Shown: positions 1 to 9,415, counted from the first letter of the stretch. The stretch: DNA of 64,000 nt from Planctomycetota bacterium (GCA_016872605.1 VGZI01000007.1:1-64000); one strand, 5' to 3'. Made by a program: numbers and translations. The notes: generated by a model not told the origin, from the sequence alone.

Positions 1-221
1 TTGGTGGAGGCGAGACACCGGAGGCGGGAAAGGAACCTGGGCCTGGAGCAAGGAACGTTAGCCTTTGAAGTGGGGGAGAAGGTTGCTTCCGATTGAGGCC
101 GTTTTGTGCCAGATCGGGTGAAACAATGCAAATCTGGATCAATCCTCCTGGTCGCCAATTCATCGGCGCTCATCCTGCCAGCGATTGTCAACGGCGTTGC
201 ACGTTTGCTTCTCTGAACGAG
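1..221. other. Left edge, no supported gene
   Basis: No gene can be supported here. On the plus strand the first frame is open from the window edge to a TGA at 94-96 (31 codons, Arg/Glu-rich), which could be the C-terminal tail of a gene that starts outside the window, but nothing in it is recognisable. The rest, up to the end of the minus-strand hydrolase at 222, shows no clear promoter or hairpin. Confidence 0.3.
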
Positions 222-1076
222 TCAATTCGCGGAGTGCTTAGATAGAAATTCGTCAAGGGCCGTGAACATGGCGTCGGGCAAGGGCATGTTGTGATCGTGG
301 CCGGGCATTTCGTAGAAGCACTTGGGTTCATTGGCGGCCGCGAACAGGCGCTTGCCATGCTCGAAGGGGATGAGCGCGTCGGCCGTGCCGTGAGCGATGA
401 AGACAGGCCGGCGAATGGAGCCGATCTTTTGAATGCTCTCGAAGCGGTTGCTCATTAGCCAGCTTTTTGGTGCGGGCAGCCACCAGTACAAATCGGACGC
501 GACATCGGGCAGGGACGAGAAGGTCTTGATGAGGACGAGAGCACGATGGTCCTTTCGGCTCGCCAGGTCCGTGACGACGCCGCCGCCGAGCGAGCCGCCG
601 TAGAGGATGATTTTCGTCGGTGGGAATTTTTTCTTGCTGAGAAGCCAGTCGTACCCCGCGTCTGCTGCGGAATAGCAGCCTTGCTCGGTCGGTGCGCCTT
701 CGGATTTGCCATAGCCCGGATAATCGACGATGAGGACGGAAGCGTTGAGCTTTTGGCGGAGCTTGACGATTGAGTTGCCGCGGTGGCTCAGGTTTCCTGC
801 GTTGCCGTGACAATAGAGAATCGCGGGATCGGAGTCCTTGGCGGGACACCACCAAGCGTGGATTCTGGCGCCATCGGCGGCGGCAAGCTCAACGTCCTCG
901 ATGTCGGGGCTCGGCGGCGGCTGCCAGTGCTGCGCTGCTTTCGTCGGTTGGAAGACCAGCCAGTTTTCAAAAAACAGCAGCATCGCCACGATACCTACAT
1001 ATACAAGCACGATGTACAGCGCCGAACGCACCCACGTCCAAAACGACGCGTCGGCCTCTGACGGCGGATTCATCAT
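222..1076 (-). CDS. Membrane-anchored alpha/beta hydrolase (BEM46/YfhR-like)
   Basis: A 284-residue serine hydrolase of the alpha/beta fold; substrate unknown. One hydrophobic helix at about residues 17-37 would anchor it, followed by the hydrolase domain. The nucleophile elbow GGSLGG places the serine at about residue 162; Asp233 (HGTADALIP) and His260 (PGHDHN) complete a plausible catalytic triad, and the oxyanion region CHGNAGN is at about 89-95. This is the order seen in BEM46/YfhR-type hydrolases. Two adjacent ATGs (1076 and 1073) are possible; AAAGGGG upstream fits the second slightly better. It begins 12 bases after the lnt stop, so the two are probably co-transcribed, which hints at an envelope or lipid role without proving one. 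Confidence 0.85.
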   Translation of the reverse strand: MMNPPSEADASFWTWVRSALYIVLVYVGIVAMLLFFENWLVFQPTKAAQHWQPPPSPDIEDVELAAADGARIHAWWCPAKDSDPAILYCHGNAGNLSHRGNSIVKLRQKLNASVLIVDYPGYGKSEGAPTEQGCYSAADAGYDWLLSKKKFPPTKIILYGGSLGGGVVTDLASRKDHRALVLIKTFSSLPDVASDLYWWLPAPKSWLMSNRFESIQKIGSIRRPVFIAHGTADALIPFEHGKRLFAAANEPKCFYEMPGHDHNMPLPDAMFTALDEFLSKHSAN

Positions 1077-1088
1077 GCGCCCCTTTGT

Positions 1089-3113
1089 TCAGCCGCTCGT
1101 TTGAGGCGAGAGCGTCGAAATGCCGAGCCGCCAGCGCACCAGCGTCCAGACGGTGAGCCCCACCAGGATGAGGCAGCAACCGATGGCCAGCCAGTCGCCG
1201 AACACGACGTAGAAACTCCCGCGCGAATCGATCGGCACGTTTGCCTTGAGAATGCCATGGGTCTTTTTATAGTTGTGCCATTCGGGGACCGGCAATTCCG
1301 GACGCTGGAACGGCTCGTCGACGATCACCCAGACGGGAGGCTCCGGCGGCTTGTTGCCTGCGTCTATCGGCTTGAGCACTCGGCCGTTCGAATCGATCAC
1401 GGCCGAAACGCCCATGTTGACGGCGCGCACCATCGCTCGCCGGCATTCAATCGCCCGGAAGCGGCTGACGGCCAAATGCTCTTCGTGCTCCACGGACCCG
1501 TCGAACCAGCCATCGTTGGACATGTTGACAAGAAAATCGACCGGCGGACCTTCCTCGCTCGGTTCGAGGTAACGGCGAGCCAGGAACGGATCGGTGTCTT
1601 CGTAACAGATCAAGACGCCGAAGCGATGCTTGCCGAGCTCGAAGCGCGTCAGCTTTTCGCCAGCGTGAATGCCGAAATCGCCTTCATAGGGTGTGAGCCA
1701 AATCAAGAACGGAAACCAATCGCCGAACGGAAGGAACTCGCCGAACGGCACGCGATGCACCTTGTCGAACTTGCTCTCGACGCGTGCCTTGACCTCGCCG
1801 TTGGGGTGAACAACCGGCTTGAGGAGAACTGCGGAGTTGTACTTGCGATGCTTCCCCGCCGCGTCAAGGAAGTGAGCGTTCACGCCCAGAAGGTGGGGAA
1901 TTCGCGTGTAACGACCGGACAGGTCGCTGAGCGCGTGCTGCACCTCGATGGTCGCGTCGCGCCAATGCTCCGGAACTTTTTCGATCGGCAGGTCCTTGGA
2001 CACATCGACGAATGCTTTCGGATAGCTGGTCTCCGGCCAGATCAAAAGGTCCGGCTTCGGAGCGTGATTGAATGCGCCGCGGACACATAACGACGTGAAA
2101 TGCTCCGTGACCCGTTTCGTGTCGCGATCGGCGTTACTCTCGCGCAAACGCTGATCGAGGTTGCTTTGCAACAGGCAGACCAGCGGTCCCTGGCGAAACT
2201 TGTTTTCGCCGAGCCGATGAATGCCGTACGCATACGTCGCTATGAGCACGACGATGAGCGCCACGCCTTCGACAATGAGGTTGCGGCGGAAATACATGTC
2301 GGCAAGGGTCGCGCGATTGAGTGTCTCCACGCTGCAAAACGTCTCGGCGGGGTCGAGTTCCTTTTGCTCGAACAAACGTCGCACGTCGACCGACTGGTAA
2401 GCGCAATCGAACAGGAATGCGTTGACCGCCACCACCACAAAACTGACGGCAAAGACGCCGCCCAAGTCGGCGATCTGAATCATCGGCAGAAGATCGTGCT
2501 GCGTGTGAGCAAGCAGGTACCACGGAAAGCCGGTCAGCGCCCAGCAACGCGTGTATTCAAGCGCGACCCAGGCGACCGGCGCCGACACGATCAACGGCAG
2601 GCGCCAAGAATCGAGCCAGCGGATGCACCAGAGCGCTAGGGCGAAGTAGAGCGCACAGTAGACGCTGAGCGTCAGCCAGGCCGCGACCATCGCCCGATCC
2701 GCGACGCGCATCCAGGATAATGCCGGGACGAAGAAGAGCAGACCGCACAGCATCGCACAAGAATACGGGAAGCACGGTCGGTTGAGCAATGAAGAGATGA
2801 GGGAGCCCAGCCAGCCGAGGCCGCGAATGTGTCGCCATGACCGTGTCAGCCGGTCGGCCGCCGCGGTAAGTCCTTGCGATTCGTTTCGCACCAGAACCAG
2901 GAACGGAGCAAGCGCGAACCAGCCGAAATACGTGCCCAGGGACAACGGTTGAAAGCACGCCCACAACAAAAGGGGCGACGATGCCGCGACGGCGACGCAC
3001 ATCCAGGCCCCCTTCTGCGGCGCGTCGGGTTGCGCCGGCTCAGCCGCGGGCGTCGTCATCGGCTGGGATTGCGATGTGGTTGCCTTTTCCATGCAGGGAG
3101 TTCCAATTGCCAT
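1089..3113 (-). CDS. lnt: Apolipoprotein N-acyltransferase
   Basis: Transfers an acyl chain from phospholipid to the N-terminal cysteine of apolipoproteins, the last step of lipoprotein maturation, in the cytoplasmic membrane. The 674-residue protein has an N-terminal block of hydrophobic helices and then a nitrilase-like periplasmic domain. The catalytic set is visible: Glu in IWPETSYP, Lys in DKVHRVPFGEFLPFG and Cys in ICYEDTDP, followed by NMSNDGWF and a final C-terminal helix. It is longer than typical Lnt (about 500-550 residues) because of an extended N-terminus and a long stretch between the helices and the nitrilase domain. The start at 3113 is supported by GGAGG seven bases upstream. 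The hydrolase gene follows after 12 bases. Confidence 0.93.
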   Translation of the reverse strand: MAIGTPCMEKATTSQSQPMTTPAAEPAQPDAPQKGAWMCVAVAASSPLLLWACFQPLSLGTYFGWFALAPFLVLVRNESQGLTAAADRLTRSWRHIRGLGWLGSLISSLLNRPCFPYSCAMLCGLLFFVPALSWMRVADRAMVAAWLTLSVYCALYFALALWCIRWLDSWRLPLIVSAPVAWVALEYTRCWALTGFPWYLLAHTQHDLLPMIQIADLGGVFAVSFVVVAVNAFLFDCAYQSVDVRRLFEQKELDPAETFCSVETLNRATLADMYFRRNLIVEGVALIVVLIATYAYGIHRLGENKFRQGPLVCLLQSNLDQRLRESNADRDTKRVTEHFTSLCVRGAFNHAPKPDLLIWPETSYPKAFVDVSKDLPIEKVPEHWRDATIEVQHALSDLSGRYTRIPHLLGVNAHFLDAAGKHRKYNSAVLLKPVVHPNGEVKARVESKFDKVHRVPFGEFLPFGDWFPFLIWLTPYEGDFGIHAGEKLTRFELGKHRFGVLICYEDTDPFLARRYLEPSEEGPPVDFLVNMSNDGWFDGSVEHEEHLAVSRFRAIECRRAMVRAVNMGVSAVIDSNGRVLKPIDAGNKPPEPPVWVIVDEPFQRPELPVPEWHNYKKTHGILKANVPIDSRGSFYVVFGDWLAIGCCLILVGLTVWTLVRWRLGISTLSPQTSG

Positions 3114-3217
3114 CGGTTACCTCCGTGTAACAAAACGTCCGCCGATTCCTCGATTAGTGCTCGCGTGGCGCCATGCAATCGCCTTGGCGCACTGCGGGCG
3201 CTAGACGAAAAGGGGTT

Positions 3218-4459
3218 CTACTCGTCCTCCACGCGCAGCACCATCATGGTGTCGCCCGCGCGGTGGTTGTGATCGCCTTCGGGCAGCAGGACAAACGCAT
3301 TCGCCGACAACACGCCGCGCAAATCCGGCGAGCCGAACCACACCGTCGGCTTCACCGTGAAGCCGGTATCTGTCAGCGTCAAACGAGCCGGATGATACGT
3401 CGGCCGATCCGTGCGATACGCATGGTCCTTCGTCAATCGCGCTCGTATCCAGCACGGCCCCGGTTCAAGCGTCATCAACTTGCGGATTCCCGGCCGCACA
3501 AACAACTCAAAGCCGACCATCGATCCCACCGGATTGCCCGCTAAACCGAATACCGTTGTTTCCCTCGCCCCACCAGGGGAGAGGCGTTGGGCATGAGCGG
3601 GGGGGGCCACTCCGAACAGAATGGGCTTCCCCGGCTTCATCTCCACCTTGTGAAAAAGCGCCTTGACGCCGAGTTCCGACAGGACGCCGGGCACAAGGTC
3701 GAGTTTTCCCGCCGACACGCCGCCCGACAGGATCAGCATGTCGGCTTGCAATCCCTCCGCGATTAGCGCACGCAAATGGTTCACATCGTCGCGGGCGATA
3801 CCCAGAAATCGCGGAATCGCGCCAGCACGGGCAACTTGTGCCGCCAGCATCGGGCCATTGCTGTTGCGGATCTGCGCCGCCGACGGCATGACCGATGCAT
3901 CGACAATTTCATCACCTGTCGACACGATGGCGACACTCGGCCGTGGTTGCAATTGAACGCGCGTTCGCCCGACCGCCGCAAGCAGGCCAAGCTCTTGGGG
4001 GCGCAACCTCGCTCCCACATGAAGGACGACTTCTCCGGTGCGCATCTCCTTGCCGCGATGGAGAATGTTCAGCCCCGCCCGAACACGTGGTTCGTTGGTA
4101 CGAACACGCGTGCCGACGACCTCACAGCGTTCGATCATGACCACGGCGTCGATGCCACGCGGAACCGGTGCTCCGGTCATGATGCGCGAGGCCTGGCCGG
4201 CCTTCACCTCCACAGTCGGCGTTTTGCCCGCGGGGATCTCCTCGACGATCGTCAATTCTGCCTTGCCATCGACGAGATCAGCGGCTCGTAGCGCGAAGCC
4301 GTCCATCATCGCCTTGTCGAACGGCGGCAGGTCCAGATCGCTGGCAACATCCTCGGCCAGAACCAAGCCCAGCGATTCGTATGAAATCGCCGCCTCGATC
4401 GGCGCGAGCGGCTGCACATTCTCCAGCACGATCTTGAGGGCGTCCGCAACGCCGAGCAT
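3218..4459 (-). CDS. moeA: Molybdopterin molybdenumtransferase MoeA
   Basis: Inserts molybdate into adenylylated molybdopterin, the last step of molybdenum cofactor synthesis, in the cytoplasm. The 413-residue product matches MoeA throughout: LPPFDKAMMDGFA near residue 50, the molybdopterin-binding-like domain with STGDEI and the SGGVSAGK motif, then PGKPILFG and GLAGNPVGSMV. A start at 4459 is preferred to the in-frame ATG at 4498 because GAGGA lies eight bases upstream and MoeA homology begins there. Residues of about 286-300 (PPAHAQRLSPGGARE) replace the short link usually found between KPGKP-FG and the GLAGNP motif; they are encoded by a GC-rich palindrome (3561-3602) that recurs in other genes of this window. 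Confidence 0.93.
   Translation of the reverse strand: MLGVADALKIVLENVQPLAPIEAAISYESLGLVLAEDVASDLDLPPFDKAMMDGFALRAADLVDGKAELTIVEEIPAGKTPTVEVKAGQASRIMTGAPVPRGIDAVVMIERCEVVGTRVRTNEPRVRAGLNILHRGKEMRTGEVVLHVGARLRPQELGLLAAVGRTRVQLQPRPSVAIVSTGDEIVDASVMPSAAQIRNSNGPMLAAQVARAGAIPRFLGIARDDVNHLRALIAEGLQADMLILSGGVSAGKLDLVPGVLSELGVKALFHKVEMKPGKPILFGVAPPAHAQRLSPGGARETTVFGLAGNPVGSMVGFELFVRPGIRKLMTLEPGPCWIRARLTKDHAYRTDRPTYHPARLTLTDTGFTVKPTVWFGSPDLRGVLSANAFVLLPEGDHNHRAGDTMMVLRVEDE
3561..3602. repeat. In-gene GC-rich palindrome, family D (copy 1, in moeA)
   Basis: The segment pairs CCCTCGCCCC with GGGGAGAGG-type sequence and belongs to the CCTCCCCTCTCCC / GGGAGAGGGG family. It is read in frame on the minus strand and adds the peptide HAQRLSPGG to a MoeA loop that is normally short. 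Confidence 0.6.
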
Positions 4460-4640
4460 GGGGTATCCTCGCCTATCGTACCGGGATGATTCTATCACGT
4501 TGGCCCGGAATGTGCCTAGACGGACTTACCTGACGAACATGACGCGATGCATCTTTTTTTGTTGAGCCGCCAGCAACTTCTCGCGTACAATTCCTTCGTT
4601 TTCGCGTCACGATGGCAGGTACTGGTTCAAGCGAGGCGCC

Positions 4641-5603
4641 ATGAGATTTCGCATCACGGAAATGTCTTTCGGGGAAATCCTGAGCCGGGCGATTCAGATC
4701 TTCTTTGCGCGATTGCCGGCTTTGTTTTTCATTCAGATGATAGTCCTGTCGCCCACGTTGGTGATGCAACTGATGATGCCGGAGGTCGCAATCTCCCGGT
4801 TCGGCCATACCTTCGCCGCGCTGCCCATGATCGTCCTTGGTCCGATTGGAACGGCGGCGACGCTGCGCATCGTCATGCAAGAGTATCTCGATCAGCCGAT
4901 CGGGATTGGCGAGGCGTTTTTGTTCGGCCTGGGCCGATTCCTGCCGCTGCTTGGGACGTCCATCCTGATGGGATTGGGAATCATGCTGGGCTTGTTTCTG
5001 TGTTGTATTCCGGGAATCTACCTTCTCATTTGCTGGGCTTTCATGAGCCAAGTCGTCGTGATGGAGAATCTGTCCGGCATGGGGGCTTTGGGACGCAGCA
5101 GGGACCTGGTGTTCGGGTTCTTCTGGCACGTTTTCGGCGTCTTGTTCGTGGTGGGACTCGCGATCGGCGTGGCGAACGCGGCGATCAACATCGCGTTGCC
5201 GCTGTTCTTCCCATTTGCGATCTGGGTGCCGGGGCCGAATCGTTTTTTTCCACAGGTTCAGCTGATGAACTACCAGAACTTCGTCATCGTGCAGCTTGTT
5301 TCGACGCCGGTTAGCGTGCTCGGCCAAACATTCATCGCGGTGGTGACGTCGGTGCTGTATTTTGACCTACGCAATCGCAAGGAGCAGTTCAACATCGAGC
5401 AGATTGCCGCGTGGTCCGACCAGTTCCGAACGTGGCGTGACGAACCCGATGTCGCCTTGCCGCCGTCGGCCGAGGGGGGCAAGGCGCCCGAAACCGGAGT
5501 GAAGGCATCGGACCACACGGGGACGTCGCCGGAGACGGGAGTCACCGAACGCAAACCGGAGGATCCGAGCCCGCCGGGCCAGAACGTCAATCCAACTCCT
5601 TGA
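4641..5603 (+). CDS. Polytopic membrane protein, unknown function
   Basis: A 320-residue integral membrane protein with about five or six hydrophobic helices (roughly residues 23-43, 55-78, 100-140, 150-185 and 215-240) followed by a hydrophilic, proline-rich tail of about 80 residues that is probably disordered. The overall look (helices with YFDLRNRKEQFNIEQ after the last one) resembles the YciC/GDPD-type membrane-domain proteins common in bacteria, but no enzymatic motif is seen. GAGG precedes the ATG at 4641. Its stop codon overlaps the 3' end of the convergent DUF1080 gene by 17 bases. Confidence 0.75.
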   Translation: MRFRITEMSFGEILSRAIQIFFARLPALFFIQMIVLSPTLVMQLMMPEVAISRFGHTFAALPMIVLGPIGTAATLRIVMQEYLDQPIGIGEAFLFGLGRFLPLLGTSILMGLGIMLGLFLCCIPGIYLLICWAFMSQVVVMENLSGMGALGRSRDLVFGFFWHVFGVLFVVGLAIGVANAAINIALPLFFPFAIWVPGPNRFFPQVQLMNYQNFVIVQLVSTPVSVLGQTFIAVVTSVLYFDLRNRKEQFNIEQIAAWSDQFRTWRDEPDVALPPSAEGGKAPETGVKASDHTGTSPETGVTERKPEDPSPPGQNVNPTP

Positions 5604-6378
5604 CGCGAATGTTGCGATAGCGCACCGATTTGCCGAAGAAGCGATCGGGCGCCCCACCATGCACCTGCAAGGCGATATGGCCTTCCTCGGGCAGGAGGAT
5701 TTTGTTTTTCATGTCGAGGTAGCGTTTCTGGGTGTCGGTCCATTCGACGAACTTCTTGCCCTTGATCCAGGTGGTGACAGTCGGCGGATTGCCGGTGATG
5801 CGGGCCTTGAGTTCATTCCATTCGCCGTGCTTCCAGAATGCGGGCCAATCGTCCGGCGAGAGGGGCAGGGGCGTGGCGGCCTTGTCCTTGCCTTTGACGT
5901 CAGCGGTGATCTTGTCCGGGGTTTTCAGGAAGCTGAAGTTGCGAAAATGGAAGCCGCCGAGTCCTTCGCCGTAGATGCCCATGAGGTTGCCGCCTTCGTA
6001 ATAATCGACCATGCACTGATAGGCATTGCCTTTGTCGGTCGAGCGAAGGAAGAGGCCTGAATCGAGCCCGAAGTCATTTTTCATCTCGAGTACGACTTCG
6101 AAGTTCTTGTATCTTTTCGTCGTAATGATGATCCCGCCGTTGCCCGGTTCGTCTTGCGTGCCGGTGATGTAGCCGTCCTTGACTTCCCATTTGCCTCCGG
6201 ACTTGTTTTTGCTCTTGCTGGAGTGGCCACTTTTCGCGGAAATGATCCAGCCATCGAGCGATTTGCCGTCGAAGAGGCTAACGTAGCCGTCGCTGGGTTT
6301 CTTGTCTTCGGCGAAACAATCCGGCGGGAAGAGCAGGAATGGTAATGCGATGAAGGGAATCCACGAGAACTGCTGCAT
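5587..6378 (-). CDS. Secreted DUF1080 (3-keto-disaccharide hydrolase-like) protein
   Basis: A 263-residue exported protein of the DUF1080 family, which has a concanavalin-like beta-sandwich and is related to 3-keto-glycoside hydrolases and carbohydrate-binding proteins. The signal peptide is MQQFSWIPFIALPFLLFPPDCFA. The mature part starts with the family hallmark GYVSLFDGKSLDGW and continues through GGIIITTKRYKNFEVVLE and DSGLFLRSTDKG to the terminal IALQVHGG...VRYRNIRVKEL. The start at 6378 is chosen because GGAGA lies nine bases upstream and a signal peptide follows; longer in-frame versions have no such features. A role in polysaccharide turnover is likely from the family, not shown here. 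Confidence 0.9.
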   Translation of the reverse strand: MQQFSWIPFIALPFLLFPPDCFAEDKKPSDGYVSLFDGKSLDGWIISAKSGHSSKSKNKSGGKWEVKDGYITGTQDEPGNGGIIITTKRYKNFEVVLEMKNDFGLDSGLFLRSTDKGNAYQCMVDYYEGGNLMGIYGEGLGGFHFRNFSFLKTPDKITADVKGKDKAATPLPLSPDDWPAFWKHGEWNELKARITGNPPTVTTWIKGKKFVEWTDTQKRYLDMKNKILLPEEGHIALQVHGGAPDRFFGKSVRYRNIRVKELD

Positions 6379-6468
6379 AGGGAAATCTCCGAAGGTGCCA
6401 GGTTGATGTCGAATGCCATTGTACTCCGGCGAGTCGTGCCGCGTGAGCGGCCGGTTGCGGATAGCGTT

Positions 6469-6498
6469 AACCGGCTCCTTACGGAGCTCGGCTCGCCT
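6469..6498. repeat. Family C hairpin (copy 1)
   Basis: AACCGGCTCCTTACGGAGC followed by TCGGCTCGCC, with GGCTCC pairing with GGAGCT around TTAC. A closely similar sequence occurs at 53588-53616. It sits directly upstream of the cysteine desulfurase start and runs into a TACAAT at 6498-6503. Confidence 0.6.
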
Positions 6499-6509
6499 AC
6501 AATACTGCA

Positions 6510-7658
6510 ATGCAGCCGATCTACCTCGATTACAACGCAACCACGCCGATCGATCCGGCCGTGCTTGAGGCGATGACGCCGTATTTGCAAACCGACTTCG
6601 GCAATCCGTCCAGCACGCATGTCTATGGCAAGACCGCGCATGATGCTGTCGAAAGAGCACGGGCTCAGGTCGCGAGCCTGATCGGCGCCCAGCCGGACGA
6701 AATCGTCTTCACGGGCGGCGGGACCGAGGCGTCCAACCACGCGATCAAGGGCGCCGTCTACGCCAGCATGTCCGGGTTCTTTGCTCGCTGGTTCACTTCG
6801 CCGCACGTCATCATCAGCGACATCGAGCATCCGGCGACGCTTCAGCCCTGTGCGTTCCTCAAGCGGCTCGGCTGCAAAATCACCTCGCTTGGCGTCGATC
6901 GCTATGGCAGCGTCGACCCGTTTGCCGTCGAGAACAACATCGGCGGCAGCACGTCGTTGGTCAGCATCATGCACGCCAATAACGAAGTCGGCACAATCCA
7001 GCCCATCCGCGATATCGCCCAGTTCGCCAAGGCGCGTGGCGTCCTCGTCCATACGGACGCCGCCCAGTCGCTCGGCAAAATTCCCGTCAACGTCAACGAC
7101 TTGGACGTCGACCTGTTATCGATCGCGGGGCACAAGCTCTATGCGCCGAAAGGCATAGGGGCGCTTTACATTCGCAGGGGCGCCAAGATCGAATCGCTCA
7201 TGCACGGCGCCGGACACGAGGCCGGGCGGCGCGCGGGAACCGAGAATGTGCCGTACATTGTCGGCCTAGGCAAGGCGTGCGAGGTCATTCAGCAGAATCC
7301 GTCACTGGCGCAACGAATGAAGGGACTGCGCGATCGCCTGTACGATCGGCTGCATCAAGCACTGGGCGATCGCATCGTCTTGAACGGCCATCCCGATTTG
7401 CGCCTTCCGAACACGCTCAACATCAACATCCTCGGTCAAATCGGGGCCGATTTCTTGAAGAAGGTGCCGGAGATCGCGGCGTCGACGGGGTCGGCCTGTC
7501 ACGAGGGATCGATCACGCAATCGCCGGTGCTGTGCGCGATGGGCGTGCCGCCGGAGATTGGACAAGGAGCGGTGCGTCTGAGCGTCGGGCGATTTACGAC
7601 GGAGGAGGAGATCGACCGGGCGGCGGAGATCATGGTGCGGGCAGCCATCAGAGCGTGA
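6510..7658 (+). CDS. Cysteine desulfurase (IscS/NifS class)
   Basis: A pyridoxal-phosphate enzyme that takes sulfur from cysteine for Fe-S cluster and thio-cofactor synthesis. The 382-residue protein carries the family start YLDYNATTPIDP, GGTEASNHAIKG, the PLP Asp183 in HTDAAQSLGK, the Schiff-base lysine K209 in SIAGHKLYAPKG, and the persulfide-forming cysteine C330 in STGSACHEGS. No iscU or iscR lies next to it, so it could be an IscS-like housekeeping enzyme or a stand-alone NifS-type enzyme; no symbol is assigned. No Shine-Dalgarno sequence precedes the ATG; instead TACAAT lies six bases upstream, so a leaderless mRNA is possible. Confidence 0.93.
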   Translation: MQPIYLDYNATTPIDPAVLEAMTPYLQTDFGNPSSTHVYGKTAHDAVERARAQVASLIGAQPDEIVFTGGGTEASNHAIKGAVYASMSGFFARWFTSPHVIISDIEHPATLQPCAFLKRLGCKITSLGVDRYGSVDPFAVENNIGGSTSLVSIMHANNEVGTIQPIRDIAQFAKARGVLVHTDAAQSLGKIPVNVNDLDVDLLSIAGHKLYAPKGIGALYIRRGAKIESLMHGAGHEAGRRAGTENVPYIVGLGKACEVIQQNPSLAQRMKGLRDRLYDRLHQALGDRIVLNGHPDLRLPNTLNINILGQIGADFLKKVPEIAASTGSACHEGSITQSPVLCAMGVPPEIGQGAVRLSVGRFTTEEEIDRAAEIMVRAAIRA

Positions 7659-7693
7659 AGCGTAAGCGAAGCGAGATCGTCGCTTACGCTTCA
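7656..7693. repeat. Family B hairpin (copy 1), overlaps a stop codon
   Basis: Perfect 13-base arms TGAAGCGTAAGCG / CGCTTACGCTTCA. The first three bases are the cysteine desulfurase stop codon. It lies between two convergent genes and may serve as a two-way transcription end, although no T-run follows. Related copies are at 45739-45788 and 61111-61165. Confidence 0.7.
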
Positions 7694-7702
7694 GGCTGCG
7701 AG

Positions 7703-9415
7703 TCAAAACTCCATCGCCCTAAGACTTTGGATGCCGGCGCGCAGCGGCAGCCATATCGCGGCGACGCCGATGCCGATGCCCACCGTCATGCCGGCCCAGA
7801 CGTACAGCGGGATCTCTTCAAGGGGCACGGCGTGGTCCGGCGTTTGGCCGTGCAAATACTGCATCGGCCCGGCAATCGCCGCGATCACCACGGCCATCAA
7901 CAGCAGACAGGCCATCAGATTCACCGTAGCGCCAAAACCGACGGCGATCTTCGACGGATCGTTCTCACGGAACTCCGGCATGATCGCCCCGAGCCCGACC
8001 GCCATCCCGCTGAAGGCCAACGCTAAGATCACAATCGTGATCAGGTGCACGACCACGATGATCCATGCCATGCCCAGCATCAGATTGCTGAACAGAATCA
8101 ATAGGCCTCCCGCGGCAAGGCATCCCATCGCAGAGAAGACGAATTTGCCGATCAGCACGCGCGAACGATCAAGGGGCAGAAGGCCCAAGATCCAGAACTT
8201 GTTGCCTTCGAGGCTTAACATCGGGAAGATGAATCGCCCGGTGTAGGCGCACATCAGAAACGAGGTGGCGACCAGGGTGAGCATGCTTATGCCGATCTTG
8301 AACGGACGGCCGATGTCTTGCTCGTAGAATCGCCGCATCATGAAGAAATAGGCGCAGCCGATGCCGATGAAAATAATCACCTGTGCCCACTGAGCCGGGT
8401 CGCGGCGAAAGGCGCGGAAATCTTTGACGATCAGCATGCGCGTTTGCTCGTCGAGCATGAACAACGGGAGCTGAATGAGGTTATCGAGCCAGTGCCCGCC
8501 GTAGCGCTGGCGGATCGAATCGCCCGACGCCAGGCGATTGAAGCCGCGGCGATAGAGCATGGTCGATAACCAGACCGTGACGAGGTAAAGGAAAAGCCCG
8601 TGGCTCCAGATCAGGGCGAGGTTGTAGGCCATGATGTCCGGTTCGCCGCGGGCCGCGTATTTGATGCCGCGCGACATCCAGTGAAAGGGAACGAGGCTGC
8701 CGCCCAAGAAGCTGAGCTCGTTGAGCAAGTTGTCGAACCAGGTGCGTGTGCCGACGCCGAATTCGCGTGCCTCGCGGAACCACAGGATCGACCATATGCA
8801 CGCGCCGAGAATCGCCACGATAATCGTGCCGACCAAAAGTTGCACGCGATGGCGTGGCAGCAGGTTCACGATGAACAGGCAAAGCATCGAACCGATCGAG
8901 CCGGGAATGAGCAGGAAGCCGAGGAAAAATGCCGGCAGAATGGCGTAATAGTACCACGGAGCGCCGCTGCCGACCTCCAGCCCGTAAGCAAGCAGCACGG
9001 GACTGCCGATGAGGACAAAAGCCCAGCTACTAAAGGCGACGGCACCTTGGTACTTGTACGCGAAAATCTCATCATCCGGGATCGGCATCGTCAACAGGAA
9101 TTGACTTTCCGGCGCCGAGAACAAGCTGCTATAGAGGATGATTCCCGTGGAGAACGTCAAAAGCAGCGTCAACATGAAGAAAAAGATGTCGAACAGATAC
9201 TCCATGAAGGAGCCATCCAGCGGGAGTTGCCAGGTCGGCTGAGTTTTCATCTCATGGAAGCCAAACCAGCTAATCATGAAGATCACAACCCAGATGGCGA
9301 CGCAGCAGGCGCCGATGATGACGAGCTGCCACCACGATTGCGAAAAGAGCGTCGCCATCGTATTGCGCAAGATCTGCCAGCGCAGGTGTTGGAAGGTCAT
9401 TGCGTGGGAGGACAT
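7703..9415 (-). CDS. ABC exporter membrane subunit (ABC-2-like)
   Basis: A 570-residue membrane protein with about twelve hydrophobic helices in two blocks (roughly 30-50, 75-100, 125-215, 275-300, then 345-545), separated by a hydrophilic stretch with LDEQTRMLIVKDFRAFRRDP, a feature of ABC-2-type exporter permeases. It follows the ATP-binding gene (9486-10259) on the same strand, 70 bases downstream of it, and the two should form one transporter. The substrate cannot be told from sequence. The gap between them holds a palindromic repeat at 9436-9481. Confidence 0.85.
   Translation of the reverse strand: MSSHAMTFQHLRWQILRNTMATLFSQSWWQLVIIGACCVAIWVVIFMISWFGFHEMKTQPTWQLPLDGSFMEYLFDIFFFMLTLLLTFSTGIILYSSLFSAPESQFLLTMPIPDDEIFAYKYQGAVAFSSWAFVLIGSPVLLAYGLEVGSGAPWYYYAILPAFFLGFLLIPGSIGSMLCLFIVNLLPRHRVQLLVGTIIVAILGACIWSILWFREAREFGVGTRTWFDNLLNELSFLGGSLVPFHWMSRGIKYAARGEPDIMAYNLALIWSHGLFLYLVTVWLSTMLYRRGFNRLASGDSIRQRYGGHWLDNLIQLPLFMLDEQTRMLIVKDFRAFRRDPAQWAQVIIFIGIGCAYFFMMRRFYEQDIGRPFKIGISMLTLVATSFLMCAYTGRFIFPMLSLEGNKFWILGLLPLDRSRVLIGKFVFSAMGCLAAGGLLILFSNLMLGMAWIIVVVHLITIVILALAFSGMAVGLGAIMPEFRENDPSKIAVGFGATVNLMACLLLMAVVIAAIAGPMQYLHGQTPDHAVPLEEIPLYVWAGMTVGIGIGVAAIWLPLRAGIQSLRAMEF

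Noticed and set aside
1-96. C-terminal tail of a plus-strand gene entering at the left edge
   Set aside because: Only 31 codons, no recognisable sequence, and no way to see the rest. It is mentioned in the edge feature but not called a gene.
1101-2090. Long plus-strand open frame antisense to lnt
   Set aside because: It lies entirely within lnt, has no family features and is the kind of open antisense frame that high-GC codon use produces. The same holds for many other long frames opposite real genes.
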